Shown here in pieces: positions 42,140 through 50,972 of a stretch of 64,000 nucleotides of DNA (within the stretch, counting starts at the first letter, position 1; every line of letters starts with the position of its first letter). This stretch comes from Lichenihabitans sp033947565 (GTDB taxonomy: Bacteria > Pseudomonadota > Alphaproteobacteria > Rhizobiales > Beijerinckiaceae). A program made the position numbers and the translations under genes. The stretch lies in contig NZ_JARPVX010000015.1 in assembly GCF_033947565.1 (NCBI RefSeq), forward strand, positions 7,862 to 71,861, given 5' to 3'. The notes beneath the pieces are model-generated. The model worked only from the letters and a program-made list of their open reading frames with translations, did no database searches and had not been told where the DNA came from.

Positions 42140-42382
42140 ATGGTGGCCTTGGACGAACACGCCCGCGAGGAACGGGCCCGGGCGGCGCGTATGCTGTTCG
42201 CCGCGAACCTGCGGCGGCTTCGGCGGGATCGCGGCCTGACCCAGGAAGGCCTAAGCCTGGAGAGCGGGCTCCGGCAGAGCTACCTGTCGGAAATCGAGGC
42301 CGGCAAGCGGAACGTCAGCATCGACAACATCGGGGTTCTTGCGCATGCCCTGGGCGTGACCATTGGGCGCCTGTTCGACTGA
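42140..42382 (+). CDS. XRE-family transcriptional regulator
   Basis: An 80-residue protein consisting of one Cro/C1-type helix-turn-helix (about residues 20-75: LRRLRRDRGLTQEGLSLESGL, then SYLSEIEAGKRNVSIDNI). Such minimal XRE proteins are typical regulators of mobile elements. It is divergent from the three-gene exported/zinc-ribbon operon and followed, on the opposite strand, by a plasmid-type conserved gene. Probably represses itself and the divergent operon. Confidence 0.82.
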   Translation: MVALDEHAREERARAARMLFAANLRRLRRDRGLTQEGLSLESGLRQSYLSEIEAGKRNVSIDNIGVLAHALGVTIGRLFD

Positions 42383-42400
42383 ACCCCGGTGCCACACGCG

Positions 42401-42979
42401 TCACGCATATGCCGTCCAGGCTTTGGGCCTGCCATCCCACACGAAGGCGGTGCGCACGTCGTCGATGCGGATGGAGCGGCTCGCGCCGTTGACGCGACGC
42501 CTCAGGGTCGAGCCGGTGAAGGCGTCCAAAGCCGGCATGGCCTTGCCGGTCGCCCATGGCTCACGCCCGGTGCTGGCATCGCTCTGGGCAATCTTTCGTA
42601 CTTCGACCATGCAGCGGCCCACGATGGCGGTGACCTGGTAGAAGTCGATGTTGGTCTGCTCGTAGCCCCACGATGCGACCAAGACGTGGCCGACCTCGAG
42701 ACCATGCGGCTTGTTGATGGCAGCACGACGCTCGGCCGTGTCGGCCGCCCTGCGTCGGCAGCGCTGGAAGAAGTCGATCACGGCCTTCTCGCGCGCGTTC
42801 TCTGTCGCAAATACGTGATGCCAGATGGGTTTGGCGGCGCGACCACGAAACACCATGGCTGCGGGTCGGCCCATCGAGGCCGTATACACGAAGGCCACCG
42901 CATCCGATCCCTTGTCACTGATCCTCGTGGCGCCGCGCGGGATGAAGGTCTCTCGGGTGGTGGTGAAACGATGTGCCAT
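42401..42979 (-). CDS. Conserved plasmid/island hypothetical protein
   Basis: A 192-residue protein. Start 42979 (MAHRFTTTRE) is chosen because upstream residues in the same frame are low-complexity shadow sequence. Motifs 'KPIWHHVF', 'REKAVIDFFQ', 'LEVGHVLVASWGYEQTNIDFYQV' and the terminal 'KAWTAYA' are ones I associate with a recurrent protein of alphaproteobacterial plasmids and mobilizable islands. No function is known. It runs convergent to the XRE regulator (18-base gap). Confidence 0.65.
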   Translation of the reverse strand: MAHRFTTTRETFIPRGATRISDKGSDAVAFVYTASMGRPAAMVFRGRAAKPIWHHVFATENAREKAVIDFFQRCRRRAADTAERRAAINKPHGLEVGHVLVASWGYEQTNIDFYQVTAIVGRCMVEVRKIAQSDASTGREPWATGKAMPALDAFTGSTLRRRVNGASRSIRIDDVRTAFVWDGRPKAWTAYA

Positions 42980-43503
42980 GATGCTGTTCCCCGGATCGCC
43001 GGCAGGGCGACAGGCCCCGTCCTGTCCCTTGCCACGTGGCGAACAGCGGAGCGGGAGGGGGCAAGGTGCCGGTCGGGCGGGGGATCGCCCGCCAGGAGGC
43101 GTCAGCCGAAGGGCCGCATCAGCGGGTCTGCACGTGGGGCGGCGCAGCCGAACGGCGGAAGACCGGGGAGGGACCCGAGCGGGGCCTTGCTGGGAGGGAG
43201 GGCCGCGCGCCACCCTCCCGCATCAACGAGAAATCGTGCTGGTAAGCACGCGGGTAGGCATCACCATTCACTGAGTGCCAATGCGTAAGTCTGACCCAAA
43301 GCAGTCCTTCGCAAGGTCCGCTTCCGGGCATTCTGTTCAGCGGCACAACCTATTGAAGATGGCGCGATAGAGACACTGCTGTCTTGGTTGCCCATCGATC
43401 TGACCAGGGGCGCTCATCGCAACACTTCTAATGGGCGAGAGTCGATCAGATTCTGCCTCTAGGCGGCGAATTCAATCGCGTTAGCCCATCTCGAAGGCCG
43501 GTG
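42980..43503. other. 524-base region without a clear gene
   Basis: Holds a GC-rich stretch with the potential hairpin GGGAGGG (43192-43198) / CCCTCCC (43213-43219). Otherwise nothing recognised. Confidence 0.35.
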
Positions 43504-43713
43504 ATGTCTAATTTGAGCACTCCGGTGATCGAGAAGGTCGACGAGTGCTATCACCTGTTTCAAGGCGGCTTCTGGTCGAACGCAGAAGCCAAGAGATGGA
43601 TGCCGCGGGCCGGGTCCACGTTCGACATTGTGTGCCACGCTACCAGTGCGGAACTCTGGCGCCGCGCGGCATGGCTCGCGGAGTGCGAAGAGACTTTCCC
43701 GCCCCTGTCCTGA
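43504..43713 (+). CDS. Small hypothetical protein
   Basis: A 69-residue soluble protein, Trp- and Cys-containing, with plausible composition but no recognised family and no strong ribosome-binding site. It precedes the RelE-like/ImmA gene pair by about 210 bases. It may be spurious. Confidence 0.3.
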   Translation: MSNLSTPVIEKVDECYHLFQGGFWSNAEAKRWMPRAGSTFDIVCHATSAELWRRAAWLAECEETFPPLS

Positions 43714-43925
43714 GCAGACCTGGATGGTCACAAGGCGCCATAGCTTGGTTTTCGGCGTTGGCGGGATGCGGAGTTGACTGGGAGCGATCGGACCACCTTG
43801 TTCCATCGACGAGAACCGGGCATGGTTCTTCCTTAAACGCTAGGTCGAGTGCCCTTTCGATCCGCGCCGCCGCCGGATCCCGATGATCGCCTCGGACCAG
43901 CCCATCTGCCTCGCAGCAACCTGAC

Positions 43926-44252
43926 GTGGTCGTCTCGTTCGAAACCACTGCCCTGCGCGCATTGTGCGCCAGTTTGGAATCCGCCGAGCGCGAACTCGGG
44001 GCGGCCGAGGCGCGCGTGCTCCTCACGACCCTCTCAGACATCGAGGCTTTGGATACCGCGAATGAGTTCCTGGAACTGGCGGCAGACGATGCTAGAGTCT
44101 TATCGTGCAACGCCATCGAGGTGACCATGGGACGCGAACATCGTGCGATCCTCGTACCGGTCGGCGTGCGGTATCGAAAACAATCCGACGGGAGCCCCGA
44201 TTGGTCAACCGTCAGATATCTCAAACTGACGGCATTGGCGCCGCACCCATGA
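43926..44252 (+). CDS. RelE/HigB-like small protein, possible toxin
   Basis: A 108-residue protein. The opening 'VVSFETTALRALCASLESAERELGAAEARVLLTTLSDIEAL', followed by a strand-rich second half ending 'WSTVRYLKLTAL', resembles the HigB/'killer suppression' RelE-superfamily proteins often paired with HTH antitoxins. The usual RelE catalytic residues are not obvious. The GTG start is without a good ribosome-binding site. Its TGA overlaps the ATG of the HTH-ImmA/IrrE gene by four bases, the arrangement of a toxin-antitoxin operon. Assignment is tentative. Confidence 0.5.
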   Translation: MVVSFETTALRALCASLESAERELGAAEARVLLTTLSDIEALDTANEFLELAADDARVLSCNAIEVTMGREHRAILVPVGVRYRKQSDGSPDWSTVRYLKLTALAPHP

Positions 44253-45358
44253 TGCACGAGCCTGCCTTCGACCGAGACTGGTTTTCGAAGCCCGCCGATT
44301 CGCTGCTGGCCATGATGCAGCGAAGGCGGCTGACCCCCTCCGATGTCGCGCGTGAGTTGCCGGGCGGCCTCGCCACACTTCGCGGCCTACTGATAGGCGA
44401 CGTCGCGATCGACGAAGCAGTCGCCGGGGGGCTCGCGGCTACCGTGGGCGGCACGACGACGTTCTGGTTGCGCCGACAAGGGTTGTACGAGGCCTGCCTC
44501 GGGCGCGTGGTCGACGCGGTGCTAGCATCCGATAGCAATGCGTGGCTGGCGACGGTTCCAGTGCCAGCATCGGCCGGACCTACCACCCGGGGGCGAACGG
44601 CCGACGACCGCCGCCGTGCCGCCGTCGAGCGGCGCCTCGTGTTCTTTGACGTCAACGGCGCGGAGGCATGGTCCCGCCGTTACGGCACCTTGCGCTGCGA
44701 AACGCGATTTCGGGAATCAGCGGCCTTCGAGGTGCATCCGGGCGCCACGGCTATGTGGCTGCGGCAAGGTGAGCTTGAGGCGGCGCTAGTCTCGACGGAC
44801 GTCTGGGATCCCAATGGCCTGAGCGCGTCGATTGGCGAGATCGTCAAACTCAGCCGGATCGGCCAGCCCGTGCGCTTCCTCCCGCGCCTGAGGGTGATGC
44901 TGGCTCGGTTTGGCGTTGCGCTCGTGGTCGTGAGGGCGCCCGAGGGCTGCCGGGCGAGCGGCGCGGCGCGGATGTTGTCCCCGACCAAGGCGATGGTCCT
45001 GGCAAGCTTCAGGCACCGCTCGGACGACCATTTCTGGTTCACGCTGCTCCACGAGATCGGCCATCTGCTCCTCCACGGGGGGCGCACGTTCATCGACGAG
45101 GAGGGCGCGAGCGACGACGAGCCCGAAAATGAGGCGAATGCGTTCGCCGCCGACCACATCATCCCGCAGGACCTGCAACAGGAACTCGCGAGCCTCCATC
45201 CAGACTACGCTTCGGTCATCCGGTTCAGCCTCAAGCTGCGGATAGCCCCGGGGCTCACGGTGGGCCAGATGCAGCACAGGGGTCTGATCCAGCGCAACTG
45301 GCTCAACAAGCTCCGACGGACCTGGACCTGGGATGAGATCGACCCGGCCCTGGATTAG
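44249..45358 (+). CDS. HTH and ImmA/IrrE-type metallopeptidase fusion
   Basis: A 369-residue protein. The N-terminal 80 residues resemble an XRE/HigA-like DNA-binding region (LTPSDVARELPGGLATLRGLLIGDVAIDE). The C-terminal part is an ImmA/IrrE (DUF955) zinc peptidase with His-Glu-Ile-Gly-His at residues 268-272 and a third ligand in Glu-Asn-Glu-Ala-Asn-Ala-Phe-Ala (about 292-299). Such proteins cleave repressors to switch on genes, or act as the antitoxin/regulator side of toxin-antitoxin pairs. Coupled to the RelE-like gene upstream. Its stop codon overlaps, tail-to-tail, the stop of the aGPT-like gene (45355-45358). Confidence 0.82.
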   Translation: MMHEPAFDRDWFSKPADSLLAMMQRRRLTPSDVARELPGGLATLRGLLIGDVAIDEAVAGGLAATVGGTTTFWLRRQGLYEACLGRVVDAVLASDSNAWLATVPVPASAGPTTRGRTADDRRRAAVERRLVFFDVNGAEAWSRRYGTLRCETRFRESAAFEVHPGATAMWLRQGELEAALVSTDVWDPNGLSASIGEIVKLSRIGQPVRFLPRLRVMLARFGVALVVVRAPEGCRASGAARMLSPTKAMVLASFRHRSDDHFWFTLLHEIGHLLLHGGRTFIDEEGASDDEPENEANAFAADHIIPQDLQQELASLHPDYASVIRFSLKLRIAPGLTVGQMQHRGLIQRNWLNKLRRTWTWDEIDPALD

Positions 45359-46263
45359 CCCTTGAAGTGCACGAACCTCGTCGGGCTCTTCTGCCAGTTG
45401 CAGAGCGCGTCCTCCATCACCGCCATCCCAACGCCGATGTCTCCGTCCAGCGCGTCGAGGTCCGCCTGCAGCCGCTCGATCGACGAAGGGCCGTCTCGTC
45501 GGCCGTCGAGGAGGAGGCGGGCGCCGTTCGCTGGGCCGGTGGCTCCTTTTAGGTAGGCGGAGCCCGCCGCGATCGGGGCGATGCCGTACCGGCCGATCAA
45601 GGACAGGTAATCGAATTTCGCGAGCCTGCCGAAGGTCGGGAGGCGGAGGTCGAAATAGAAGGCATCGAAGATGGTGTGGGGATCATTGCCCGTGCGCCTG
45701 ACTGCGTCGGCGTAGAAGCGGGCGTGGCCGCCCGGTCCGATCCAGCGAACATAGGCGGCTACGACCGCGGCCATCGGCCGGTTCGAGTCGGGTCTGAGGC
45801 TCTCGTACTTTCTGTGGTTCCCGAACTTACCGCCGACCGACATCCAGTTCTCGGCGAGCCACGCCTCGAACGCCCCGGGATCCGCGCTCACCGTGACCCA
45901 ATCCCAACGGCCCTTGCCAAGGCGGCCGTACACGTCTTGCAAGCGTCGCCAGCCACTGTCGGGAGGCCGCGCGAAATATGTCATGAGAAAGATGAGCCAT
46001 CCCGCCTCGTCCGCGTCACCTTGACCGACGTGGTATGCGACCGCCCGTTCGGCGTTGAAGCTCGGGTCGTTCGGGTCGGCCCGCTCCGCCGACACGGACT
46101 TTGCCTGCACCTGCCTGTAATAGCTCTCGCGCCGCAGGCTCGCCACGAACTGCCATGCCAGGACGTCGAGGGCGCGGGGGTCGGCCAGCCCCGGGAGTGG
46201 GCCCGCATGCGTTCGGAGGGCATGGGTCAGACGCTTGTGTTCAGGGACCCAGCTTGGCCACAT
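45355..46263 (-). CDS. Putative alpha-glutamyl/putrescinyl thymine pyrophosphorylase-like protein
   Basis: A 302-residue, largely helical, soluble protein. The central and C-terminal motifs (Phe-Gly-Arg-Leu-Ala-Lys-Phe-Asp-Tyr-Leu around residues 211-220, 'LIGRYG', then 'AYLKGATGPANGARLL' at about 236-251) look like the aGPT-Pplase / 5-hmdU-DNA-kinase helical superfamily described from thymine-hypermodifying phages and their bacterial relatives. I identify it from memory, not by search. The start overlaps the ThyA-like stop by one base (TGATG at 46261-46265), so the two are coupled and probably act in one pathway on a modified nucleotide or DNA base. Confidence 0.55.
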   Translation of the reverse strand: MWPSWVPEHKRLTHALRTHAGPLPGLADPRALDVLAWQFVASLRRESYYRQVQAKSVSAERADPNDPSFNAERAVAYHVGQGDADEAGWLIFLMTYFARPPDSGWRRLQDVYGRLGKGRWDWVTVSADPGAFEAWLAENWMSVGGKFGNHRKYESLRPDSNRPMAAVVAAYVRWIGPGGHARFYADAVRRTGNDPHTIFDAFYFDLRLPTFGRLAKFDYLSLIGRYGIAPIAAGSAYLKGATGPANGARLLLDGRRDGPSSIERLQADLDALDGDIGVGMAVMEDALCNWQKSPTRFVHFKG

Positions 46264-47282
46264 CAGAGCACGCCCCCCCTGATGAATTGCGTCTGGCGCG
46301 GCGCGGGTTGGCGCCTCGGCTTGTCGCGACGGCTGTCGACAAAAATCCGAAAGGCCGGCGCGATGTCCGCCCTAAGCGCATCGAGCTTGGCCTCGTCTCC
46401 GGACGCCCAGAAGGCCTGCAGGAGCCGGAGAAAATCGGCCCAGTAGGGGGAAAGTGCCATTTCGGCTGCCGAGCAGAGCTCTCCAGCACGGATCCTGCCC
46501 TCCGCCTCGAGCAGGGTCTCGGCGAGCCCGAACGGATCGCCAGGGGGCATCGGCGGCATTTCGACGATCTTCTGGTGGCCTTCCGTGACATAGCCGCGGA
46601 TCTCGTCGAGGTCTGGTTCGTAGATGTGCATGCTGCCCGCGTAGTGGAGGTACTCACCCGGTTCTGCGCCCAAGCGCCTCGCCATCATCTCCTGGATCAT
46701 CGTGAAGCAGAACACGTCGTGCGGGAGCCCCTTGTAGGCGTCGTTGGACCGCATGTTGACGGACAGGTGCAGCAACCCTTCGCGCAGGTGGAACTGCAGG
46801 CTGACGGTGCAGGGCACCTCGCGGTAGACGAAGCCCTCGCCCCGTGCGGCAGCGTAGTCGAGGGCGATATCCTCCGCATTGAAAAGCTGTATGACGGCAC
46901 GCTTCGAGGTCGGTTTCCAGTCAAGGAGCTTCGTGACGTGGTCCAGCTGGTCGATGCCAGATCGCATGGAGAAGATGCGAGGGCCATAGGCGCCCGGGAT
47001 CCTGCCGTCGATCGCCTCCTTCACATAGTCCGGGATGTAGGGCCGGATGAACTCTAGATCGCCCGAGCCGGAGAGATACCAAAGAAACTCAGCGAGCGCG
47101 CTGAAAGGCTTGCCCCGGTTCTCAGAGCGGCTGAGGCGCGCCCGAGGCCTTCGAAGCCGGATCGCGGTCCCCAGGACTTCATACGTAGAACCGCGAGAGC
47201 CGGTGTTCGGACGGCCTGATCCCAACAAAGATTGATACAATTCGATCAGGATATCATCTAAACTATCACCGCAGATTTCCAT
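46263..47282 (-). CDS. Thymidylate-synthase-family enzyme with dCMP-type Asp
   Basis: A 339-residue ThyA-superfamily protein. Recognisable elements are Glu65 (AEFLWYLSG), nucleophile Cys158 in Val-Pro-Cys, the phosphate-binding Arg178-Ser179-x-Asp181 (MRSNDAYKGLPHD), and His219-Ile-Tyr221. The base-recognising Asn of thymidylate synthase (E. coli Asn177, in Leu-Pro-Phe-Asn) is Asp189 here (Leu-Pro-His-Asp), the same change as in T4 dCMP hydroxymethylase. The His after the catalytic Cys is Thr. A C-terminal extension of about 100 residues is unlike ThyA. It probably (hydroxy)methylates a dCMP-like nucleotide using a folate. First gene of a coupled pair with the aGPT-like protein. Confidence 0.75.
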   Translation of the reverse strand: MEICGDSLDDILIELYQSLLGSGRPNTGSRGSTYEVLGTAIRLRRPRARLSRSENRGKPFSALAEFLWYLSGSGDLEFIRPYIPDYVKEAIDGRIPGAYGPRIFSMRSGIDQLDHVTKLLDWKPTSKRAVIQLFNAEDIALDYAAARGEGFVYREVPCTVSLQFHLREGLLHLSVNMRSNDAYKGLPHDVFCFTMIQEMMARRLGAEPGEYLHYAGSMHIYEPDLDEIRGYVTEGHQKIVEMPPMPPGDPFGLAETLLEAEGRIRAGELCSAAEMALSPYWADFLRLLQAFWASGDEAKLDALRADIAPAFRIFVDSRRDKPRRQPAPRQTQFIRGGVL

Positions 47283-47596
47283 TGAACGTCACCGCGCGCA
47301 TCCGGATCAAACGTGCCGCCGCTCCGGAATTGATCAACGACAGGAAGGGAACTCGATATCGGCTGGCTTGACGTTTTGTGCAAGCGTGCGTTGAGCAAGA
47401 CGCCACCAATAACGGCCGTCAGCACCACGGCGATCCGGGGCGCTGTCTCTCATACTGCGAGGAAGGCGGAATCCTCATCTCAGCGGCTGCGATGGCGGTC
47501 ATGAGACTCGCAGCCGGTTGGCTGACGTCGCCAAAGGCTGCAGGGTCTAAAGGTCGACGCGTCGGTGTGCTAGGTTTCTGAGATAATCGCTGCCTC
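47283..47596. other. 314-base promoter region
   Basis: Separates the divergent ThyA-like and AbiV genes and should contain both promoters. No gene or strong repeat seen. Confidence 0.4.
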
Positions 47597-48339
47597 ATGC
47601 GACAAACTTCAATGAAAAAGCTGGCAAAAAGATCGATGAAGGACCTTAATCTTATAAGAATTTGCCAGGGTATTGTTGCCGTCAAAGACAATGCGCTTGA
47701 ACTGTTGGACGACGCAAAAATTCTTCGCGCCAACAACAAGCTGGCCCGGGCTTATGCTGCGGCCTACATGGCTTGTGAGGAAAATGGCAAGCTTTCCATT
47801 CTGCTTGGCGCCGCCACGCAACCATTATTGGGCGCCCTGTTGATTGGAAATCGACGGCCAAGCGGTTTAGATCTCATGATTCCAAGGCCAGCCAGTTTAT
47901 GGGCTTAGCGAATGCCGTTCCGATAATAGAGAGCGCTGTTGAAGAAGGCCAAGATTCTATCAGTCTCGACAAAGTTCTTTTCAAAGCATTCGTCGGCGTA
48001 AGCGTGGGTCCCATGATTTTTCAGAAACGTAACGCATCACTTTACTGCGATTTCGTTGATGGGGTCTTCATGCGGCCGTCCGACGTTATCACAAGCGAAA
48101 TGGTAAATCGGATGATCGATATAGCGGAGATCAACGTTCGTACTGCATCTGTGCTAGCGTGCGACACGGCTGAGGAAACTGCAGAGAAGCTGAAAGAGCG
48201 GATATCAGCTCAACGGCACGACTCGATTATGAATTCGATGCGCAACTTCGTGGACGGCTTTTATGCCAACCTCCCTCCTGAGGAAGAGATGGAGGCACTG
48301 GTGAAAGAAGTTTACGCCCGCAAGGCTTCGAAGAAATAG
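47597..48339 (+). pseudogene. abiV: AbiV-family abortive-infection gene, frameshifted
   Basis: Two frames together give an AbiV-type HEPN protein of about 247 residues. The first (47597 to about 47838) has the AbiV hallmark 'RAYAAAYMACEENGK'. The second, entered near 47839, continues Val-Asp-Trp-Lys-Ser-Thr-Ala-Lys-Arg-Phe-Arg-Ser-His (HEPN-like R-x-x-x-H region) and runs to 48339. The break is a one-base loss around 47836-47839 (or sequencing error); no slippery heptamer is evident. AbiV is known in Lactococcus to block phage late gene expression. The gene is more AT-rich than its neighbours, indicating transfer. It lies divergent from the ThyA-like operon. Confidence 0.65.
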
Positions 48340-49179
48340 CCGCTCGAGAGCGGTATCGCTTATAGAGGACAGCCACGACGTAGCCCTTTCCTGTCCCATT
48401 CGGCGCCAACAATCGGGCAGTGAAGCGAACGTTCTGGACATCAGCAATGGGTCGACCCGGCTACTCGACTGCCAACCCTAGAGGACTGCCGAGAAGCAGG
48501 CGTTCCAAGCGGCGACTAGGGGTCGTTATCGGTTGGGCGGCCTCTTGCGGCTGAACGTCCGCTACTAGGCGCCGAGCCAACTGCTGCTTTTGGCGCATTT
48601 TGCTCGGTCAGCCTTTTCAGCGCGTCGAGGGTGCGGAGGCGCGCTTGAAGACTGTTGAGGTTGGGCCTCACACTCCCACGAGCTCACGTTCGACCTGTGG
48701 ATGGAGCAAGCAACGACTTGACGGCGCAATCGTCGGGATCCGACAGTTTTGCCTGCTGCAACGAATCGGCTCGATCCGGAACGGGGCAGCCGCCTGGGGA
48801 AGGTGAGGTATCTGGCCACGTCGGCCGGCGTTCAGCCCCAACAGCGTAGATCGCCGGCTGACGTGGGCTGGGTCGTGTTCAATCTCGCAGTCTCCCTCCG
48901 GTGCCCTGCCGGCCTCGCGAAAGCTTGGTCGACGCGGCGCCAAACCCCGCGCGGTAGCCGGCGCACCAGGACGGGTTCGGACGGTCAGGTTGCTCGACAA
49001 GCCCATCGGCAGTGTCGAAGCTGTGGTCGTCGCCCTTCCTGAGGAGCTCGGCATCTCGGATCACGAGATCGATCTCCTGCTTCACTGGTGCGGCGATCTC
49101 CTCGCCACACCCAATCCCGAGCATGGGTGAGTTCGCGGCTGTGATCTCACCCATGCTGATCGGTGCGAAAGGGTAGGAT
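48340..49179. other. 840-base region with coding remnant and hairpin
   Basis: No complete gene. In plus frame up to the TGA at 49128-49130 there is a protein-like stretch of about 50 residues (LDKPIGSVEAVVVALPEE, then GISDHEIDLLLHWCGDLLA) without an acceptable start, suggesting a decayed or truncated gene. An 11-bp inverted repeat follows directly at 49121-49156. Confidence 0.4.
49121..49156. repeat. 11-bp inverted repeat upstream of serine recombinase
   Basis: GCATGGGTGAG (49121-49131) and CTCACCCATGC (49146-49156) are perfect arms around 14 bases, 24 bases before the recombinase start. Candidates are an operator for the recombinase gene or a recombination half-site; large serine recombinases commonly have their attachment site next to their own gene. 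Confidence 0.55.
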
Positions 49180-50826
49180 GTGGCGTCGAAACAGAATGGA
49201 CATGCCGCGCCGGCGCGGCGCTTGCGCGCGATCGGGTACTGCCGAGTCAGTACGGGCAGGCAGGCTGCCCACGAACTCTCCCTCGACGAACAGGACCGCA
49301 AGATCCGGGCTGGCGCGGAGCTGAAGGACGGCGACATCATCGAAATGTTTGTCGAGCAGGGTGCTTCTGGTCGGACCGACAAGCGTCCCGTGTTCCAGCG
49401 GATGATCGCCTTCGCACTCGATCGCGCCAATGCGGTCGATGTTGTCATCGTCTATAACTTCAGCCGCTATTTCAGGAACGTCGCCTCTTACCTTCAGTAC
49501 CGCACGCTGTTGAAAAATGCCGGTGTTCGGCTGATCTCGGCTACGCAGGATGTGCCGGAGGGTGCCACGGGAGAACTGATCGAGACGATCTTCGCCGCCT
49601 TCGACGGCCATGCCTCTGACGTGAATGCGGCGACTGTGCGCGACATGATGATCGCGAACGCGGAGGCCGGGTACTGGAACGGGGCGCGTCAGCCCTACGG
49701 GTACGAGACCCGCACCGTCGTGGTGCTCCGCAAAAAGGAGAAGAAGAAGCTCTTTATTGTCGAGGAGGAAGCCGCTGTTGTGCGCCTCGTCTACAAGTTG
49801 TGCTTGGAAGGCCACGCGACGTCGGGCCCATTGGGCATCAAGGCGATCTGCACCTTCCTCAACACGCGCGGGTTCAAGATGCGTGGAAAGCCGTACTACA
49901 CGGCCGCCATCGAGAACATCCTCAAGTCGGAAACCTATAAGGGCACAGCTTACTTCAACTGCCGCGACAGCCGCACCAAGCTGCCGCGACCACCGGAAGA
50001 ATGGGTCAAGGTTCCGGTGCCGCCGATCGTGACGCCCGAGATGTTCGCCACTGTGCAGCGGCGATTGGAAAGCCGGAGGCCTACCCGGACGGCGCCGCGA
50101 GCCGTCAATGGCCCGACGCTGCTGACCGGCTTGGCCAAGTGTGACTGCTGCACGAGCCCGGACGGTGAGCGGGCCGGGATGATGCTGCGCACCGGCAAGA
50201 GTGGCCAGTACCGCTACCTTGTCTGCGCGAACCGGGCCACGAAGTCCGTCTACGCCTGCACGGCCCCGCAACTTCGCATGGAGGAGATCGACGAACTGGT
50301 GTTGGGGGAGGTGGAGCGGCGAGTTCTGGCACCAGCGCGGATGAAAACTGTGCTGGCCAAGCTGCTCGAGCGGCGAGACTCGGATCGGCAGGCGACCGAG
50401 ACCGAATTGCAGCGTCAGCGCGATGCGTTGAAGAAGGCCGAGAATGGGTTGCGCAACATGCTTGCTGCCATCGCAAATGCGCCCGATCTGATTCGCATCG
50501 ACGACCCGCTCACTCGGGAGCAGATCTCCTTGCTGAACCGTCAGCGTGCCGAGCTATCCGCAACCATTCCGGCGTTGCAGGACCGTCTACGCACCGGTCC
50601 GGTTCCAATCTCCGACGAGCGGATCGCGACCTTCTCGGCGCAAGTGCGTCAGCGGCTTCGCCATGCCGACCCGTCGTTTCGTCGACAGTGGCTACGTTTG
50701 TTCGTCGACGAGGTGGTCGTCGGTCGACGTGAGATCACGATCAGCGGCCAAAACGACGCTCTTCTGAAGGGCGTCACCGGAAAGCCGGATTTTTTTGGGC
50801 CTGTGGTGCCCAGTTTAGACCGGGAA

Positions 50827-50856
<30 letters not shown>
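49180..50856 (+). CDS. Large serine recombinase (integrase)
   Basis: A 558-residue site-specific recombinase. The N-terminal resolvase domain (about 15-160) has nucleophile Ser24 in Tyr-Cys-Arg-Val-Ser-Thr and 'YNFSRYFRNVASYL'. A recombinase domain (about 185-290, 'GPLGIKAICTFLNTRGFKMRGKPYYTAAI') follows, then a zinc ribbon (Cys-Asp-Cys-Cys ... Cys-Ala-Asn ... Cys-Thr-Ala) and a coiled coil (about 390-440). GTG 49180 is the start, with GGGTAGGA before it. The last ten codons lie inside the 3' end of the opposite-strand tRNA-Arg gene, so the element's right end abuts the tRNA. It would integrate and excise the mobilizable island. Confidence 0.9.
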
Positions 50857-50903
<47 letters not shown>

Positions 50904-50972
50904 CTAGGGACAAGGTAGCGGATCTGCTGGCTGACCGCAATGGTGCGGGGCCGCAAGTTTTGCCGTTCCTGC

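Noticed and set aside
49147..50271. 374-codon minus-strand frame opposite the serine recombinase
   Set aside because: Antisense shadow; the recombinase has all catalytic motifs on the plus strand.
50775..50797. ACCGG-AAAG-CCGG followed by seven T, terminator-like
   Set aside because: Lies inside the recombinase coding region, stem only 4 bp; not convincing as a terminator.
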